Shown: positions 11,011-23,999 of the stretch, piece by piece
Layout: every line of letters begins with the position of its first letter
Position numbering within the stretch: position 1 is the first letter of the stretch
Assembly (NCBI GenBank): GCA_936450465.1
Contig: OW388290.1
Coordinates: 25,657,457 to 25,721,456, forward strand
Origin: Gibbula magus
Lineage: Eukaryota; Mollusca; Gastropoda; Trochida; Trochidae
Reading direction: 5' to 3'
DNA: 64,000 nt
Program-made: the position numbers and the translations under genes
Notes under the pieces: model-generated
Told to the model about the DNA's origin: nothing
Databases searched by the model: none
The model's input: only the letters and a program-made list of their open reading frames with translations

Positions 11011-12457
11011 CGCCTTCTTCGAAGAGTGTCAACATTAACCATACATGTTCTGAATCCACATGTTCAAATTGCACTATCTACGACAACTTTACGACTTGAG
11101 AGTGCTGGGAACAACTAATACCATTTTAAAAAAGGTTTGGTTGAATGTGAATGAAACCAGATAGCCCATGCATTTTAGTGTGTGTGTCTGCAAAGAAGAA
11201 TCTTATATTATAAACCTATGAAAGAGTGCAATAAAAGCGTCCGCTTGTAATCAATCATGCTCTGGCGGATTGTTCTCTTGTCGGTGCACGAAGGCAAGTA
11301 GTTCTCTGGCTAGAAACCGACGAAAATCTGACTGGTCGAATAGTCATCAATTTGGCTCTTAGCATCATTGAAGGGGTTTAAGTCTCTGGAGGAGAATTTG
11401 ATAATAGGTGTAGGAAAACAGCATCTTGGAATTAAGCACTCAGTCGGTAATGTACTTCTAGATACGTCTACGAATCAACACAATAATCGTGTCACTTTCA
11501 GTATTGAGTTACAAATACTGTCTTTCTTCCATCTTACACACATTGAATTCTGCAGAAAGTGATACTTATAAATGTCACACCTTTGATCAAAGAGGATGGT
11601 ACAAGCTGTTAAACAGTGCTTATAGAGTGATCGACATTTGAAATGTTGGACGAAACAAATGGTTTTTTTTTAAATTATGACATTCATAGAAGATTTTACA
11701 ATTTGATGACCATTCTTAGTATTTAAAATATTCATATAGAATTGTAGACCTTTACACTTATTGAGAAATAGTGCTGGTCTCATTTATATCCTTGAAATGT
11801 ATTGTTCCTATGTCATACATAGAGATTATAGATATTTATAGAGATTGGGTGTTCAATATCTAAAATATTCCAATGAGATATGTTCGTGAGTGAATAAATC
11901 CCAACATTTAAATATTTAGTTTGAATATTTAGATTTTCAATGATCACGAGTTTTGTGATCTTTTTTGTTACATACCAAACTCGATATTCATTTAGGACAA
12001 ACAACATCCTATGCGCGACATTTTGTGTGATAATACTTAAAATTATACTGTGTAATTAGTGTAGATTGAGTCAATCCGTAAAACAGCAAAAATGTAGCCC
12101 CGTTTTCCCTAATGTTCTCGTTTGGTTCTCTATAAAATATCACATTTACACATTCATTAATCATAATCATTGTCCTGAATCAAGATATCAGGAAGCACCT
12201 TAACGGTAAACACTGACGCTGTTGACGTCCACAGAGGTAGTTTGACCGGCTGTTTTCATACAACCGTCCTAAAGCTGAACTTTACATGCTAGCTCCTTAT
12301 TGTGAACTTCATATGCGTATATCTGGACAATGGTGGTATTAAAAACTGAGTATGCATTGCGTTTTTAAACATAATCGTCTATAAATTATCTTTTTTTCTC
12401 CTTAAACACGGAATTCATGTTGACAAAAATGTGGCCGTTGTAAACGAAAGGGAGATA

Positions 12458-12876
12458 GGGCTGTGTATTGCCTCAATATCTGTATTGCGATATGTATTGC
12501 TGAACTGTAATGTATTGCAATACGTACAACAATATATTGTGCCAATGATATTACATGATGCTAAATCTCTACATTCAACTTTTATACTTCTTTATGCAGT
12601 TTAAACATGACACATTTTATAAAATGACTTTCAGATCTTTAAAAAGATCATTTGTAACACAGTCCAACACACATTCTAGCACTTTACAATAATTTTCTTA
12701 ATATGAGTTTAGCCAGTAAATGTACCTTTTACAAGATAAATTAATAAATTTGACTTAATATTTGTTGGTGCAATATATTGCGATATGAAAATCCTATTGC
12801 AATACGTGTATTGCACAACTTTGTATTGCAATATCAATATATTGCAATACAAAGTTGTGCAATACACGCACAGCCT
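12458..12876. mobile_element. hAT-like MITE rich in TATTGCAATA palindromes
   Basis: The ends GGGCTGTGTATTGC and GCAATACACGCACAGCC are inverted repeats. The flanking 8-mers GGGAGATA (12450-12457) and TAGAGATA (12877-12884) agree at 6 of 8 positions and would be an imperfect 8-bp target duplication, as hAT elements make. The interior repeats TATTGCAATA-type palindromes and ends in a perfect 30-bp-arm hairpin. There is no transposase. Confidence 0.7.
12805..12868. repeat. Perfect hairpin, 30-bp arms, 4-base loop
   Basis: Bases 12805-12834 are the exact reverse complement of 12839-12868, with CAAT between. The arms include TTGCACAACTTTGTATTGCA. It forms the right-hand subterminal part of the MITE at 12458-12876 and would extrude readily or give a stable RNA stem if transcribed. 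Confidence 0.95.
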
Positions 12877-14276
12877 TAGAGATAACTCTAACTCAAGACT
12901 AAATTGAAACAAAATATTATTGTGATTTCATAAAGAAATATTCGAGCTCGGAACACAAATTCGCTATTTTTTAATTTTGCACATCTATATCTAGTTTTTC
13001 AAGATTCAAGTTCATTAAAAGTAAAAAAAATACGTAAAGGAAAAATATATGATGAACTAAAAAAAACTTTACAAAATGACAAGAGGGTTTGAATAGTATC
13101 ACACATATATGAACGCTTCAGACACTTTCAAGTCTAACAGGAAGTCAATGTATTCACATAATCACCTAGCACTACTAGTCGAGAAGGTTGGGAGAACATG
13201 CAATGTAAATCATTAGTTTCTGAAGTCTCGTAATTTGGAGAATAACACAAAGAATAATCTGTCATTCGCCAAATCCCATAGGAACTCCAGTCAGACAGTT
13301 CAAACGCGGAGGTCTGTAAATGTAAATGTTTGGACATACAAGACATGCAACCACTGTTGATTCTGCAACATATATAGTTTGCATTGTTCATAATGCACTC
13401 ATTTAATATCACTTTTATTTCGTTTTTAATAAAGATATTGGATTGAAATGATCAAAGCAATATTTCCTACAGTATAATAACAATCTCGTTTTTGTTTATA
13501 TCCAAATTGAAGTTATTGTTTTGTAACAATTTCTTCTGGGTAAAACATAAGGTATTTGTCACCATTTGTCTGTATGTATTTGTCATTTTGTTTTATCAAT
13601 TGAACCTTTCAACCAAATAAGCAAGGCAAAAGGGTAAAAATCAATTTCCATCTATTGAAAAATAACCACAATTTATTTCAATTAGAGCTAATTTAATATT
13701 CACTCATCTGGAACGCCTACAATTAAGTCTTTTTTTTACTTATCAAATATTATTTACTAGAATAACAATACATCTGTTTGAAGCCACTCATTGCAAAACA
13801 TAATATAACTTAATATAATTAGGTCGCATTACCATACTTTTTTATGTCATGCTTGTAGATGTTATGTTGACATTTCCTTGAACTCATCATTTACCTGTTT
13901 ATATCAACACAGAATGGATGAATAACCTTAACTTAAATGCATCCATTGCATCCTATAATTCCAAAAGAAAAATAATACATTGATGTATGTAATACAAATA
14001 CACAGATGTAACTGAATAAGTATAATTATGTTATATAAATGCAACATAATAATATTAACAATTCACAAGTCATAATTCGGACATTTTGAATGATACATGT
14101 AGATCTTCAGAGCATTATTTACTTATAATACTTTAATACTTTTTAATACTCAACAACTGTATTCAGAGTTTACAAGTACATCTGCAATAAATGTACAGGA
14201 TGTTGAAAAGATATTCATATCGCAGTCAATGCAAATTCGAACAGTAATATATTGTGCCTCAAACAGTCATAACAGG

Positions 14277-15002
14277 ATAGCCCGGAAATGAGTTTTCATG
14301 TTAAAGCAGACAATAGCTGGTTATATTGCAGGGTTTGTGAGCTTACTGTCACCACGGAGCGGAAATCTCGCTCGACTGCTTTTCTATAACTTCCCATGGA
14401 ATATCCTTAATTAGGAGCACTAGTTGAGTAACTATTGCACAATGACATATTTGTCGATTGAAAAAGGCAGATATTTTAAAATAAAAAGAGAAGAGATAAT
14501 ATGTAAATCATGTAATATCAATGTCCCAGAAAACGAATATAATTTTTTGCTTGTGTGTCAATTATACACTGAATTACGCAGAAAACATCTTAAAGAATTT
14601 TATTATTTACATCCATCTACAGACAAATTCACGTCATTATTAAATTGTACTAATCGTAATGTTATTCAGAATATTGCTATGTATATATACTACGCAATGA
14701 AATTAAGAAAAGAATCATAACAAATAAGTCTAATAATAACATGTATGTTTACTTGTATTAACATGTACCTTTGTATATTGTACTACAGGCCTGTGGCCTT
14801 TCAGTATTAAATAAATATTGATTGATTGATAGCCCGGAAATGAGTGTTCATGTTAAAGCAGCCAATAGTTGGTTATATTGTAGGGTTTATGAGCTTACTG
14901 TCCCCACAGAGCGGACATCTCGCTCGACTGCTATTCTATAACTTCCCATGGAATATCCTTAATTAGGAGCACTAGTTGAGTAACTATTGCACAATGACAT
15001 AT
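14277..15002 (+). mobile_element. LINE insertion with a 174-bp flanking duplication
   Basis: Bases 14277-14450 and 14829-15002 are direct repeats of equal length (174 bp) that differ at 9 positions by my count. Between them lies a 5'-truncated LINE end (14451-14828) finishing in an ATTGATTGATTGAT tail. The paralogous segment at 23822-23995 has this stretch once, without the insertion. The direct repeat is therefore best read as an exceptionally long target-site duplication, or as a duplication that carried the LINE between its arms. Confidence 0.8.
14451..14720 (+). pseudogene. C-terminal tail of a non-LTR retrotransposon protein (5'-truncated)
   Basis: From the left edge of the insertion the frame reads into EEIICKSCNINVPENEYNF, then LLVCQLYTELRRKHLKEF and a TDKFTSLLN segment, and stops at 14720. 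This is the cysteine-containing C-terminal domain (ICxxC, then a FLLxC core) that follows the reverse transcriptase in many mollusc and cnidarian non-LTR elements. The usual His before FLL is Asn here. No polymerase is present because the copy is 5'-truncated. The frame can be read back into host flank to an ATG at 14424, which is a chance fusion. About 100 bases of 3' UTR, including ACAGGCCTGTGGCC, and a tail follow. Confidence 0.75.
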
Positions 15003-15962
15003 GCGTTTTCTTGTCTACCGGCTGACAACTACATGTTTGTATGCGGTCTGTATGGAAGAGTAGATGACTTTATCTTTGCTTCTTCGACGGTGCTTTAATA
15101 AATCAATGATCATCACGTTATCCGTTAATGCCAGAATATATTTACAAAATTCCATTTCCCTTCGGTTTTGGTACAAACATCGAAGTCGGTAACCCTAAGT
15201 CTAATGTTTAGGTGCCATTTGCACATCAAGCTGTTTTCCTGTAATTGTGTTAAGTATGTGTTATGTGCTCATGTGTTATGATACCATAGGATACAAATAA
15301 ACAAAAGAGGATTACTTCCAAAACCTCCCAAATCTGAGCGTTATGTTTCAAATTGTAATGTTATTGAAAAAGAATCTTGGATTGTCAATATCTCATAACA
15401 AGTTCTGACAGTACAATGTTGATCGTTCTTTGAAAACATAATGTTGCTATCAAATATGGACTCAAAACAACAAAACCCTATACAAGAATGTTGACAGATG
15501 CATTAACACAGAATAATTATTGTTGATCAATAACACAAGACGTTTCATTGGATTCTTTTGCAATTTGAATCATGTAACTTTTAATGATTTAACAGGCGAT
15601 GTGTTTTCAACGTTTTATTAGAACTAGAATGACAGCATTTGTCATCAAAAAGTTACATTTATAGGAATAAAGTACTTTTAAAGTCTGTCAATGTTTACAT
15701 CCAATTACAAACATTAACCATCTCGCAAGGATTTTGTCAAAATTGCTTTGCAACAATGTAGAACAAATCAACATGTCTCTTTTAGAACGTGATTTATAGT
15801 ATAATGAAGCTTAAAATGAACAGACATAACATCATTGGTTATGTATTAATATCACGTTCAATTCATTACATTATCATTGCTTCTAAATTAAGACTTTTGT
15901 TTATTATGTTTGCTTGTCCCCATGTGTGGACGCGGGTTCTCAGGAGGGTGTAGGGCACGAGA

Positions 15963-16007
15963 CGTTGGATATAATTCTTTGTTACTCACTTCTGTTTCCG
16001 AACAGTA
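15963..16007 (-). pseudogene. Exon Y remnant, copy 2 (receptor ligand-binding domain)
   Basis: On the minus strand, an AG acceptor preceded by a pyrimidine-rich tract is followed by YCSETEVSNKELYPT, nearly the same as the start of the exon at 46046-46197. After about 15 codons similarity stops at 15960 and the frame runs into unrelated, GC-richer sequence. The break coincides with the boundary between copies 1 and 2, so the duplication junction cut the exon. The flanking intron on the right (16008-16110) stays similar to 46198-46300. This remnant cannot be functional alone. Confidence 0.75.
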
Positions 16008-18540
16008 CTGAATACAAAAAAGAAACATTAAATTTTATGATGTAGAGAATGCTGAATTTTATGAACGATCAGTTTCATCATTTTCATCAGAGCAGTATTT
16101 TAGAAAGGATCCTATTTAAGAAATAAAATAGTACCCAAAATGTCTGGGGATAGCGTTTGCCCTGAGCTTCTATAATTAAAGCACGACAATGAAAGTTTAT
16201 GAGTATGACCATATCAGCATTTAATTTCTAATTGTTAACTTTCTAGTCACCTACAATCATAAAACGTTTGTATTATTTTACATCCTTTCACGTGAGACAT
16301 GTTAATGACATATGTACATGCAACATTAAACATTTTTCTTGAAGATATATTCTCTTTGCTGCAGTATTCAAAACGCAATGTGTTACTTGAGGTAATCAAT
16401 ACCTAGATGGATAGATTCACAATCAGTCCATTCTTGAAAGACGACTATATTCTTGACCCCTCGAATGTGTATCTTCTTTTGTAAACGTATGGGTCAATAC
16501 AGCATATGAGCATCAACTCTCAAAGCAGCAATCCATATGAACACAGCTAAAACGACACCTATTTCTATCCATCACATTACATGATTTTCACAAATGCATA
16601 TTTCTAGATGTATTTTAAAGGACAACTTGCAATCATGATATATATATGTGTGAAAACATTGCCAGGAAATGTTTTTTCCTCAAAGAAACGGTTCTATCTG
16701 AGTGTCCTACATTCCGTTTTTGCTCATTACTGAAATGGAAAAAAATGCCACTTATATTTTGATAGAATATCCACAAAATTACAAATAATGTATCATTAGA
16801 CAGATCAACAATGGCTTGTTATGATGTATGTATGTTAGCCTACACGTGTACACATTGGCTAAGATCAGCTGCATGTTATAAGGCAAAGTAAATTAACTGT
16901 CTCAAACTGGAATGTTTTATGGCTGCTTTGAACAGTATTTGACGTCATAATTGCATATAAACATGATACTACGTTCCTGCAGGTGCTCTTACCAATATGA
17001 TTCACCTGCTTGTTTCATCAATAAACACCGTTCTGATAAAATATTGCTTCTTAGATTAACAGTATATTTTACATACAGAACTTACTTGATAATGACATTT
17101 TCAATATTGGGAAACAAAATTGGAAGCAAAGGCAGTTGAAGGATATTTCAAAATGTAATGATTTGAAATATATTGTTTTCCTCAGTCAGTATAATGTGGA
17201 CATGAATTAACAACGTCAATTCCATCTATAACAGATGTACATAATTGACATACATACATACATACATAATCAAGCCTAATAATAAGCCTAATCAATATTT
17301 TACAAACGTGCGTGGGATATCGCTAGATGTAAATATATATAGATACAGTATTGGTTGAATTAAGGACTTATATGATCAGTAGCATTGACATATTGCATGT
17401 TTGGCTAGACAAAACTACCAATATTGATAATATATATTAAAACATTGTTCTCTAAATTGCTTAAGAATTACGTTAACATTAGCAACTGTTTGATTTGGCC
17501 ACACACATCCAAAGAGAGCAATAGCAAAGCTATTGTTTTTTAATGTTATCGTCAGAAATTTCTAGCAATTATAATTACATGAGATAAAAAGTGCAGTTAA
17601 CACCAAACCAGTTTCAAATTTCAATTAAAACTCAATGTGTCTGATGCGGTTTGCCATATGTTGAGTCAAATCATTACCCTGATACTGTGTTTGTGTTTAG
17701 TGTTTTTTTAAAATCAAGTATCTTATAGAAAACACTGATGGTGTGATTGATTTTCAATTTACAAGAAACCAACATCGGCTCCAAATGGAAATAATAATTA
17801 TGTCGCACATCACAATATTTGATGAACTGAACTGAACAGTATCTATCAGTAAATGAACACAAGAAGGAAGATCGAGTCACTCAAGTCTTGTTCAGATGAT
17901 TCGGGGATATATCACAGTCCTTGCATACTAAAGATTTTATCCGGGGCGCTGATTGAATCAATACGAGTGTGGTCTCCAGGATGACCAGGGATTGGCAGCT
18001 AATCTTATACTATCATTTCAAGCAGGGTCACCAGATTGAATGGTACGCCTAGGAATAAATGGTGTATACTTAGGAAGGAGATAAAGATGTGTAAACAATC
18101 GCTCCGTCTATGATGGGTCTGCAGTGATCTGAAATGGGCTCCCTGAATGTGGGCTAAATAAATATTATATCAATGCCTTAGTTTGACAATAGGAAAGCCT
18201 GAGTTGTTTGATTTATAGGATCTCTGCCAACATATTATTATATTATACCATGCATCACTCCAAACATTATATAATTTGTTGTTCAAAGATATAAGTATAA
18301 ACGAATATTGAGTTGTCCGTTTGCAAGGCCAATACTAAAATAAACATTAGTGTTGAACTTGTTCATGTAAATTTGCTTTAAAGTTGATATTACGATGCAA
18401 TAACAAACGTTATCATAGATCATTGTTTAAATATTGATCAAGATTAAACAATATTTATGCTGACAGCTGTTACTGCTGCCACTATCAAATACTCTTTCTC
18501 GTTCAGAGTAGTGCTGCTACGATGAGTGTTTCATGTTCAC

Positions 18541-18664
18541 TTGCAATTTCTACGGTTACAACAATCAGTCGCACGCGGAGGGAGATGTTCTGTGTAATAC
18601 TTAACATCTTTCATTGTTGCAATGTCGTCCGTGCAATTAACCAGTTTGAAGAAGCAGATATATT
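18541..18664 (-). pseudogene. Exon X, copy 2 (receptor ectodomain candidate)
   Basis: Minus-strand open stretch after CTAG, including YICFFKLVNCTDDIAT and MKDVKYYTEH, then a Cys-rich end CCNRRNC before a possible GTGAAC donor. Copy 3 (47931-48059) reads nearly the same protein, differing by one in-frame codon insertion in the middle, which points to past coding function. The pattern of a Cys-containing acidic turn followed by a helix fits the ANF-receptor domain upstream of exon Y, but the phases do not join directly to exon Y, so another exon or other boundaries would be needed. Assignment to the guanylate cyclase receptor is inference from position and order. Confidence 0.45.
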
Positions 18665-21600
18665 CTAGGATTTTAAAACTGAAGCCTCCGAAAAGTATGC
18701 CGATTACATGCATTTTGATCGTGTAATAAAATGTATATAACTGCAAAGACTCATCAAGCATGGGACAAACCAATCTTAACCAATCGTGACCAATTGTGAC
18801 CAACCAATGATGTTTAATCAATATCTCAATTGAGAGGATTTTATGTGCTCATTATTTTTAATGTTCACTTATTTTCAACTCGGAATGTCTGTTCTTGTCT
18901 GCACATCTGTGAATGACGAAGCTAAATACTGTACAAATGGCACGCGTCCTCCCCGAAAGATAGAATTCCTAAGATTTCAAATATCACATAAATGTAGTAA
19001 CATGGTCGGCATGAATTCTTTATGTCTGAATGGTACTCATCATCTAAAATTTTAAATGAAATCATTATCGGATTCCCTTGATTTTCACACATAGATATTG
19101 ATAAACAATTAAAAATCTAAAATAACGATTTTACTAAGAAAAGCATCATGATATGCAATAAATGGACCAGGTAGTTTAAAAAAAGTGTGCTTGTTTCAGA
19201 TTGCTTAAATAGTAGAAGGAGTTTGAAGGAAGTTGAAGAAGAAAAAGATAATCAACACACGCTGTTCATATGTTACTTTTTCAAACATGCACAGCCGAAA
19301 GGCTAGATAAAGATGATTACGAAAGGAGAAGTGATGAAGGGTCAGTTGGTTGGTAATAACTTTAGGAAGGCTTATTAAAGCCGTATCATCATATTTGAAA
19401 CATTTATCATCTCTCCATTATGTTTTCTTGCTCGTAGAATTTCCCTAAATCAGTTATTTACAGAGATAATAATTACGTGTCCACTCAATAGGATCCCCTT
19501 TTCCTTGTTCAATAATTATAAAGGCCCATTAAGGTATGAACGTCCAGGTGAAATCTTCTGAGGGGTTCATAAACAATGATTCGTTTTCATCAACGCTCAT
19601 TACAGATAGACAACAACGTATTTGCTTATGAAGGATATATATCAGACCTAAACTATGTGGATGATAGAGCAACAGCTGAATGGTTGGTGAATATTCAATT
19701 CGTGAGAGGCCAGCATGCATATAATGTTGCTTTCCCCTCATTCGTTCTGATATTCATACATCCATGTACATGAACCAAATGCATATGCTATGACTATAAT
19801 TCTTCTCAAGCAATACCAAACGTTCCGCCCAAATTATGTTTAATTTGTTCAGTTAGTAAATATCAATTAATATGCGAAACCTTGATATTGTTACATAAAT
19901 CATATCAACGGGAAAGTAACCAAAGTGACATCATACACCGTTACACTAAATGAGCAAGACTGACTTGAATATTTCTTGATGCAACGGAACACAGAACCTT
20001 AAAAGATTTCAATTTCTGCATTTATGATATATGTGAATCCAGTGTTCGAACTGAGCACATACTATATTCGTGAAAAATTACCAATGAACAAACAGATGGC
20101 ATTTTCAATCGAATGGGTTGATATTGGGATTATGTGAATGGGACGAAAGTTCACGAAAGGTCAGATGGGCTGGACCAAAAAGAGTAACTGTCTGTCAGTC
20201 ATCAGATATATATGTACTGATTATTTGTGAGAGAACTGAACATGGGGGGAATGCATTGTCGTACATATATACATTTATGAAAAGTAGATATCTATTTGTG
20301 GATCTATTATGTACTAGTGTTCTGGATTGAACACAAGATCGATGAGATGTGGCTTGTTCCAAACACACCAGTCTGAACTGCAACTCCCGTCAGTACATTT
20401 AATTAACATCATATCATAATAACAACATCTATATCACGCTCCAATGACTACAATATTGAACCTGTCCAAACGAACAGTAATTCACTGAATTGATGTTGTT
20501 ACAACACATATTTGCTAAAGGGTGAATATTGTGTGTGTGTACATGTTCTCATTAACTGTATGTATACACTTTATTAAGTGTTACTATAGTACTGTGTATT
20601 TCCAAAGCATAACATCGGGAATGTGTTGAAATAAATAATGTTACATGTATCATTTAAATGACCTACTCTGAGTGCTGAAATGTCAAACATGTAAACTAGA
20701 TCATGTATAGATTTATAAATATGTTTTGCCGTCGGTCCGCTTTAAATTATGAATCATAACATATTTCAACAGACGAAAAAGTAAATATTTATTTTGCGAT
20801 GATGTTATGAATATTCTGGAGATCTCTGTGTAATGATTCGCCACCAGGGAGTAAAGTGGGGAACAGCTAAGAGAGCGACCGCACGACGCCCACGTCTTCA
20901 TCGTTAAATAACTCATGAAATCAAATCACGTTTGTTGAAGCAAACTTGAAATATGGCGTTCATGAAATTTTACGGGTAAACGTTAAGAATATAGTTTGAG
21001 GAATGGACTGTTAAACATCAGTATGTTCCATTTTGTTTCTAAGCAGAATAACTCAAATTCAGTTTACTTAATGAGCACCTGCAATTATAAACAAGTGATC
21101 CATTGTTTGCAATGCTTTGAAACATGATTTATTGATTAACTGAAAATCAAAGTCAAAGATCATTCCAAAAGCACTTCCATATATATGGGAAGTTTGTGCA
21201 AACACACACTTCGAATTGTAAAGGATGGACATGTAATCTTAAATCGAATTTTAAAAGGTTATATGCATATTACATTCCCAAATGAAATGAACGTTTGCAT
21301 CGTCTATCTCACTAAAGTATGTTCTGGTTAAATTCAGGTTTTCCTTAAAGCATTACAGATTATGATAGGTATTTATTTCTTTTATGATGTCGCAACTAAT
21401 CATAAATATTCGGATTCAAAACGTGTGAATAACACGATCTACAAAAAAAACAAATACATGATTTGAGAGTAGTTGGGGACAAGTTTTTAAGAGTTATATT
21501 TTATGTGAAAGAACATTAAAAATCCAGGCGTTATTATTATTAGTATTATACTGCTACAAACAAATTACATAAACTATATTATAAACCTAGATGGTGCAAT

Positions 21601-23999
21601 AAAAGCGTCCGCTTGTAATCAATCAAGATCTGGCAGATTGTTCTATTGTTGGTGCATGAAGTTCTCTGTCTAGGAACTGATGAAAATCTGCCTGGTCAAT
21701 CCCTTGATGCAAAAGTCATCAATTTGGCTTTTAGCATCTTTGAAGGGGGGTTAATACTCACCCTGCTTCTGGAGGAGAATTTGATTATTGACTAGGAAAT
21801 CAGCATCAAGGAATTAAACACTCAGTCGGTAATGTCCTTCCAGGGACGTCTACGAATCAACACAATTGTCGCGTCACCTTCAGTAAGTCGTTTTCACCAT
21901 TTCCTACATCTTACACAAATTGAATTATGCAGGAAGTAATACTTGAAAATGTCACACCTTTTATCAAAGTGGATATCACAAGCTGTCGAATAGTGGTTAC
22001 AGATTGATCAAGGTTTGAAAAAATGTACAAGACAGTTTGCCTCTGAGAGATTATGAGATCGTTAGAACCGTTTGAGGAGCGTATTTATGGAAGTTGTGTT
22101 CCTTGACATTAACAATGTAAAATCTATTTTCTCATGGGCAGTTAAATTGGATTGTTTGTCAAGTGTATAACACCTTTGTTGAAACAAGTGTTCTCATAGA
22201 AATGAGTTCCAACTTGGAAACACCTAAACAAATATGACCAGTATTTAAAACATTGATTGTAGACCTTTACATTTAATGAGATATAGACGTGATTCTCTCC
22301 TCAATATACATTGTTCCTACATGTATGTAATAAACAGATGAGAACAGAACACTTCTATGTGCCACGGGAATATATGTTATGTATAAAAGGCATTACAAGT
22401 ATAAACTTAACAGCACGAACATACAATGTTAATAGATCGATTTGCATTGACTGAATGGGAATTTCAAAAACGCTATGAAACTGAAAATATAAGTATCACA
22501 CACATATGAACGCTGCGGATACTTTCAAGTCTAAAATGAAGTCAATGTATTCACCTAATCACCTTGTACTGCTTGTAATGTTCAGAAAACATTCAACGTA
22601 CATCAGTAGTTTCTGAAGTCTTGTAACTTGGAGAAAAACGGCATAATCCGTCATTCAGCCAACCCCAGGGGAAACCGGTTGGACAGTTCTGCCAGTCAGG
22701 TCTGTACACTTTTTGTGACACGATTCATGAGTCAACTGATGATTTAACAACATTGTCTACAGTGTTCTTAACGCATTCATCTAAAACACTTGTATCTCGT
22801 CTTCCAGGAATATATTGGATAAAGTGATGGAAGCAATATTTCACACAGTATGAAACAGTCTCCTCTTTTCATATCCATTGAAGTTTCAGATATGGCAGAC
22901 TGATAGGTATTTGAGTTATCAATCATTCAACGAATATGTGAATATCTAATTGCATCATATTCGGGATTAATTTTTTGGGCCACTGTTTGTCCACATTGAA
23001 ATTATAAACCATATATAAACGAATTATTTGCACCGAAGTTTCCTACTGTAAGACAAATGTTCTCTTATTTTAAAACCGTTACCGTTAATTCAATGGTACA
23101 ATGAGACTTTATATATACCCCAGTATACCCCTTCCTCAAGGGATATCTCAATACATATTCTCTTCGTCTTGTAAACAAGACATTTTCAAAGACAGGTAAG
23201 CATATTTTCACAAATAGCTTTAATTAATAACCTAACGAAGTCGAAATAACCTATAATGTCATTGTATTTTATCAACTGGACCTTTCAGGCAAGCTTAAGT
23301 AAGTAAGGTACATGTACCTGTGTACAACATCAATTTTATTTAAAGCTAATTAAATATCCACCCATCTGGAAAGCCTAAATACTGTTACTTTCTTGAATAT
23401 CAATGTATCTTCTAACAGTCACTCATTGCAAAACATTAACGTAAATAATGTCTCCTGGGCATGCTCTACCATACTGTTTTGACATGATGCATGTGGGTGT
23501 GTTGTGAACATTACCATTAATTGACCCCATTACGTTGTACTCATTACTTACATGTTTATGTCAAAACAGAACACTTTGAATAATCAATCTTTAAGTGATT
23601 GAAAGATGATTTAGTTAAAACATACTCAACAACAGTATTCAGATTTTATGAACACTACATGCAATGATTGTATATGAATGATAAGAGAAAGGCTGACGCG
23701 AGCTGAATATTGCCCGAGGAATATAATACAGGACAGGATGTTGCAAATAGAGCTGATATGTATCTCGTAGTCAATGCAAATACAAACATTGATATATTAT
23801 CCCGCATACAGTCATAACAGGATAGCCCGGAAATGAGTTTTCATGTGTAAGCAGACAACAGCTGGTTTATTTTGAAGGGTTTGCGAGCTTTCTGTCACCA
23901 GGGAGCGGATATCTCGCCCAATTGACCTTCTATAACTTCCCATGGAGTATCCTTTAATAGAAGCAAACGAAGAGTAACTATCACATAATGACACATAAA

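Larger units (their letters stand above)
3340..15850. repeat. Large duplicated segment, copy 1
   Basis: This segment matches copy 2 (15960-24000), copy 3 (46046-51840) and partly copy 4 (30690-31880) in a colinear series of blocks. Examples across copies 1, 2 and 3: the exon X stretch at 4861, 18541 and 47931; the TACAATATTG block at 5680, 20450 and 48695; ATAAAAGCGTCCGCTTGTAA at 11230 and 21598; the ATGAACGC block at 13110, 22505 and 50872; GAGCTAATTTAATAT at 13685 and 51595. Divergence looks high, with many substitutions and indels, so the duplication is old. Copy 1 is longest because it holds several later insertions: MITEs at 3525, 6009 and 12458, the LINE at 6743, and the LINE fragment at 14451. 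The left limit is approximate. Confidence 0.8.
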
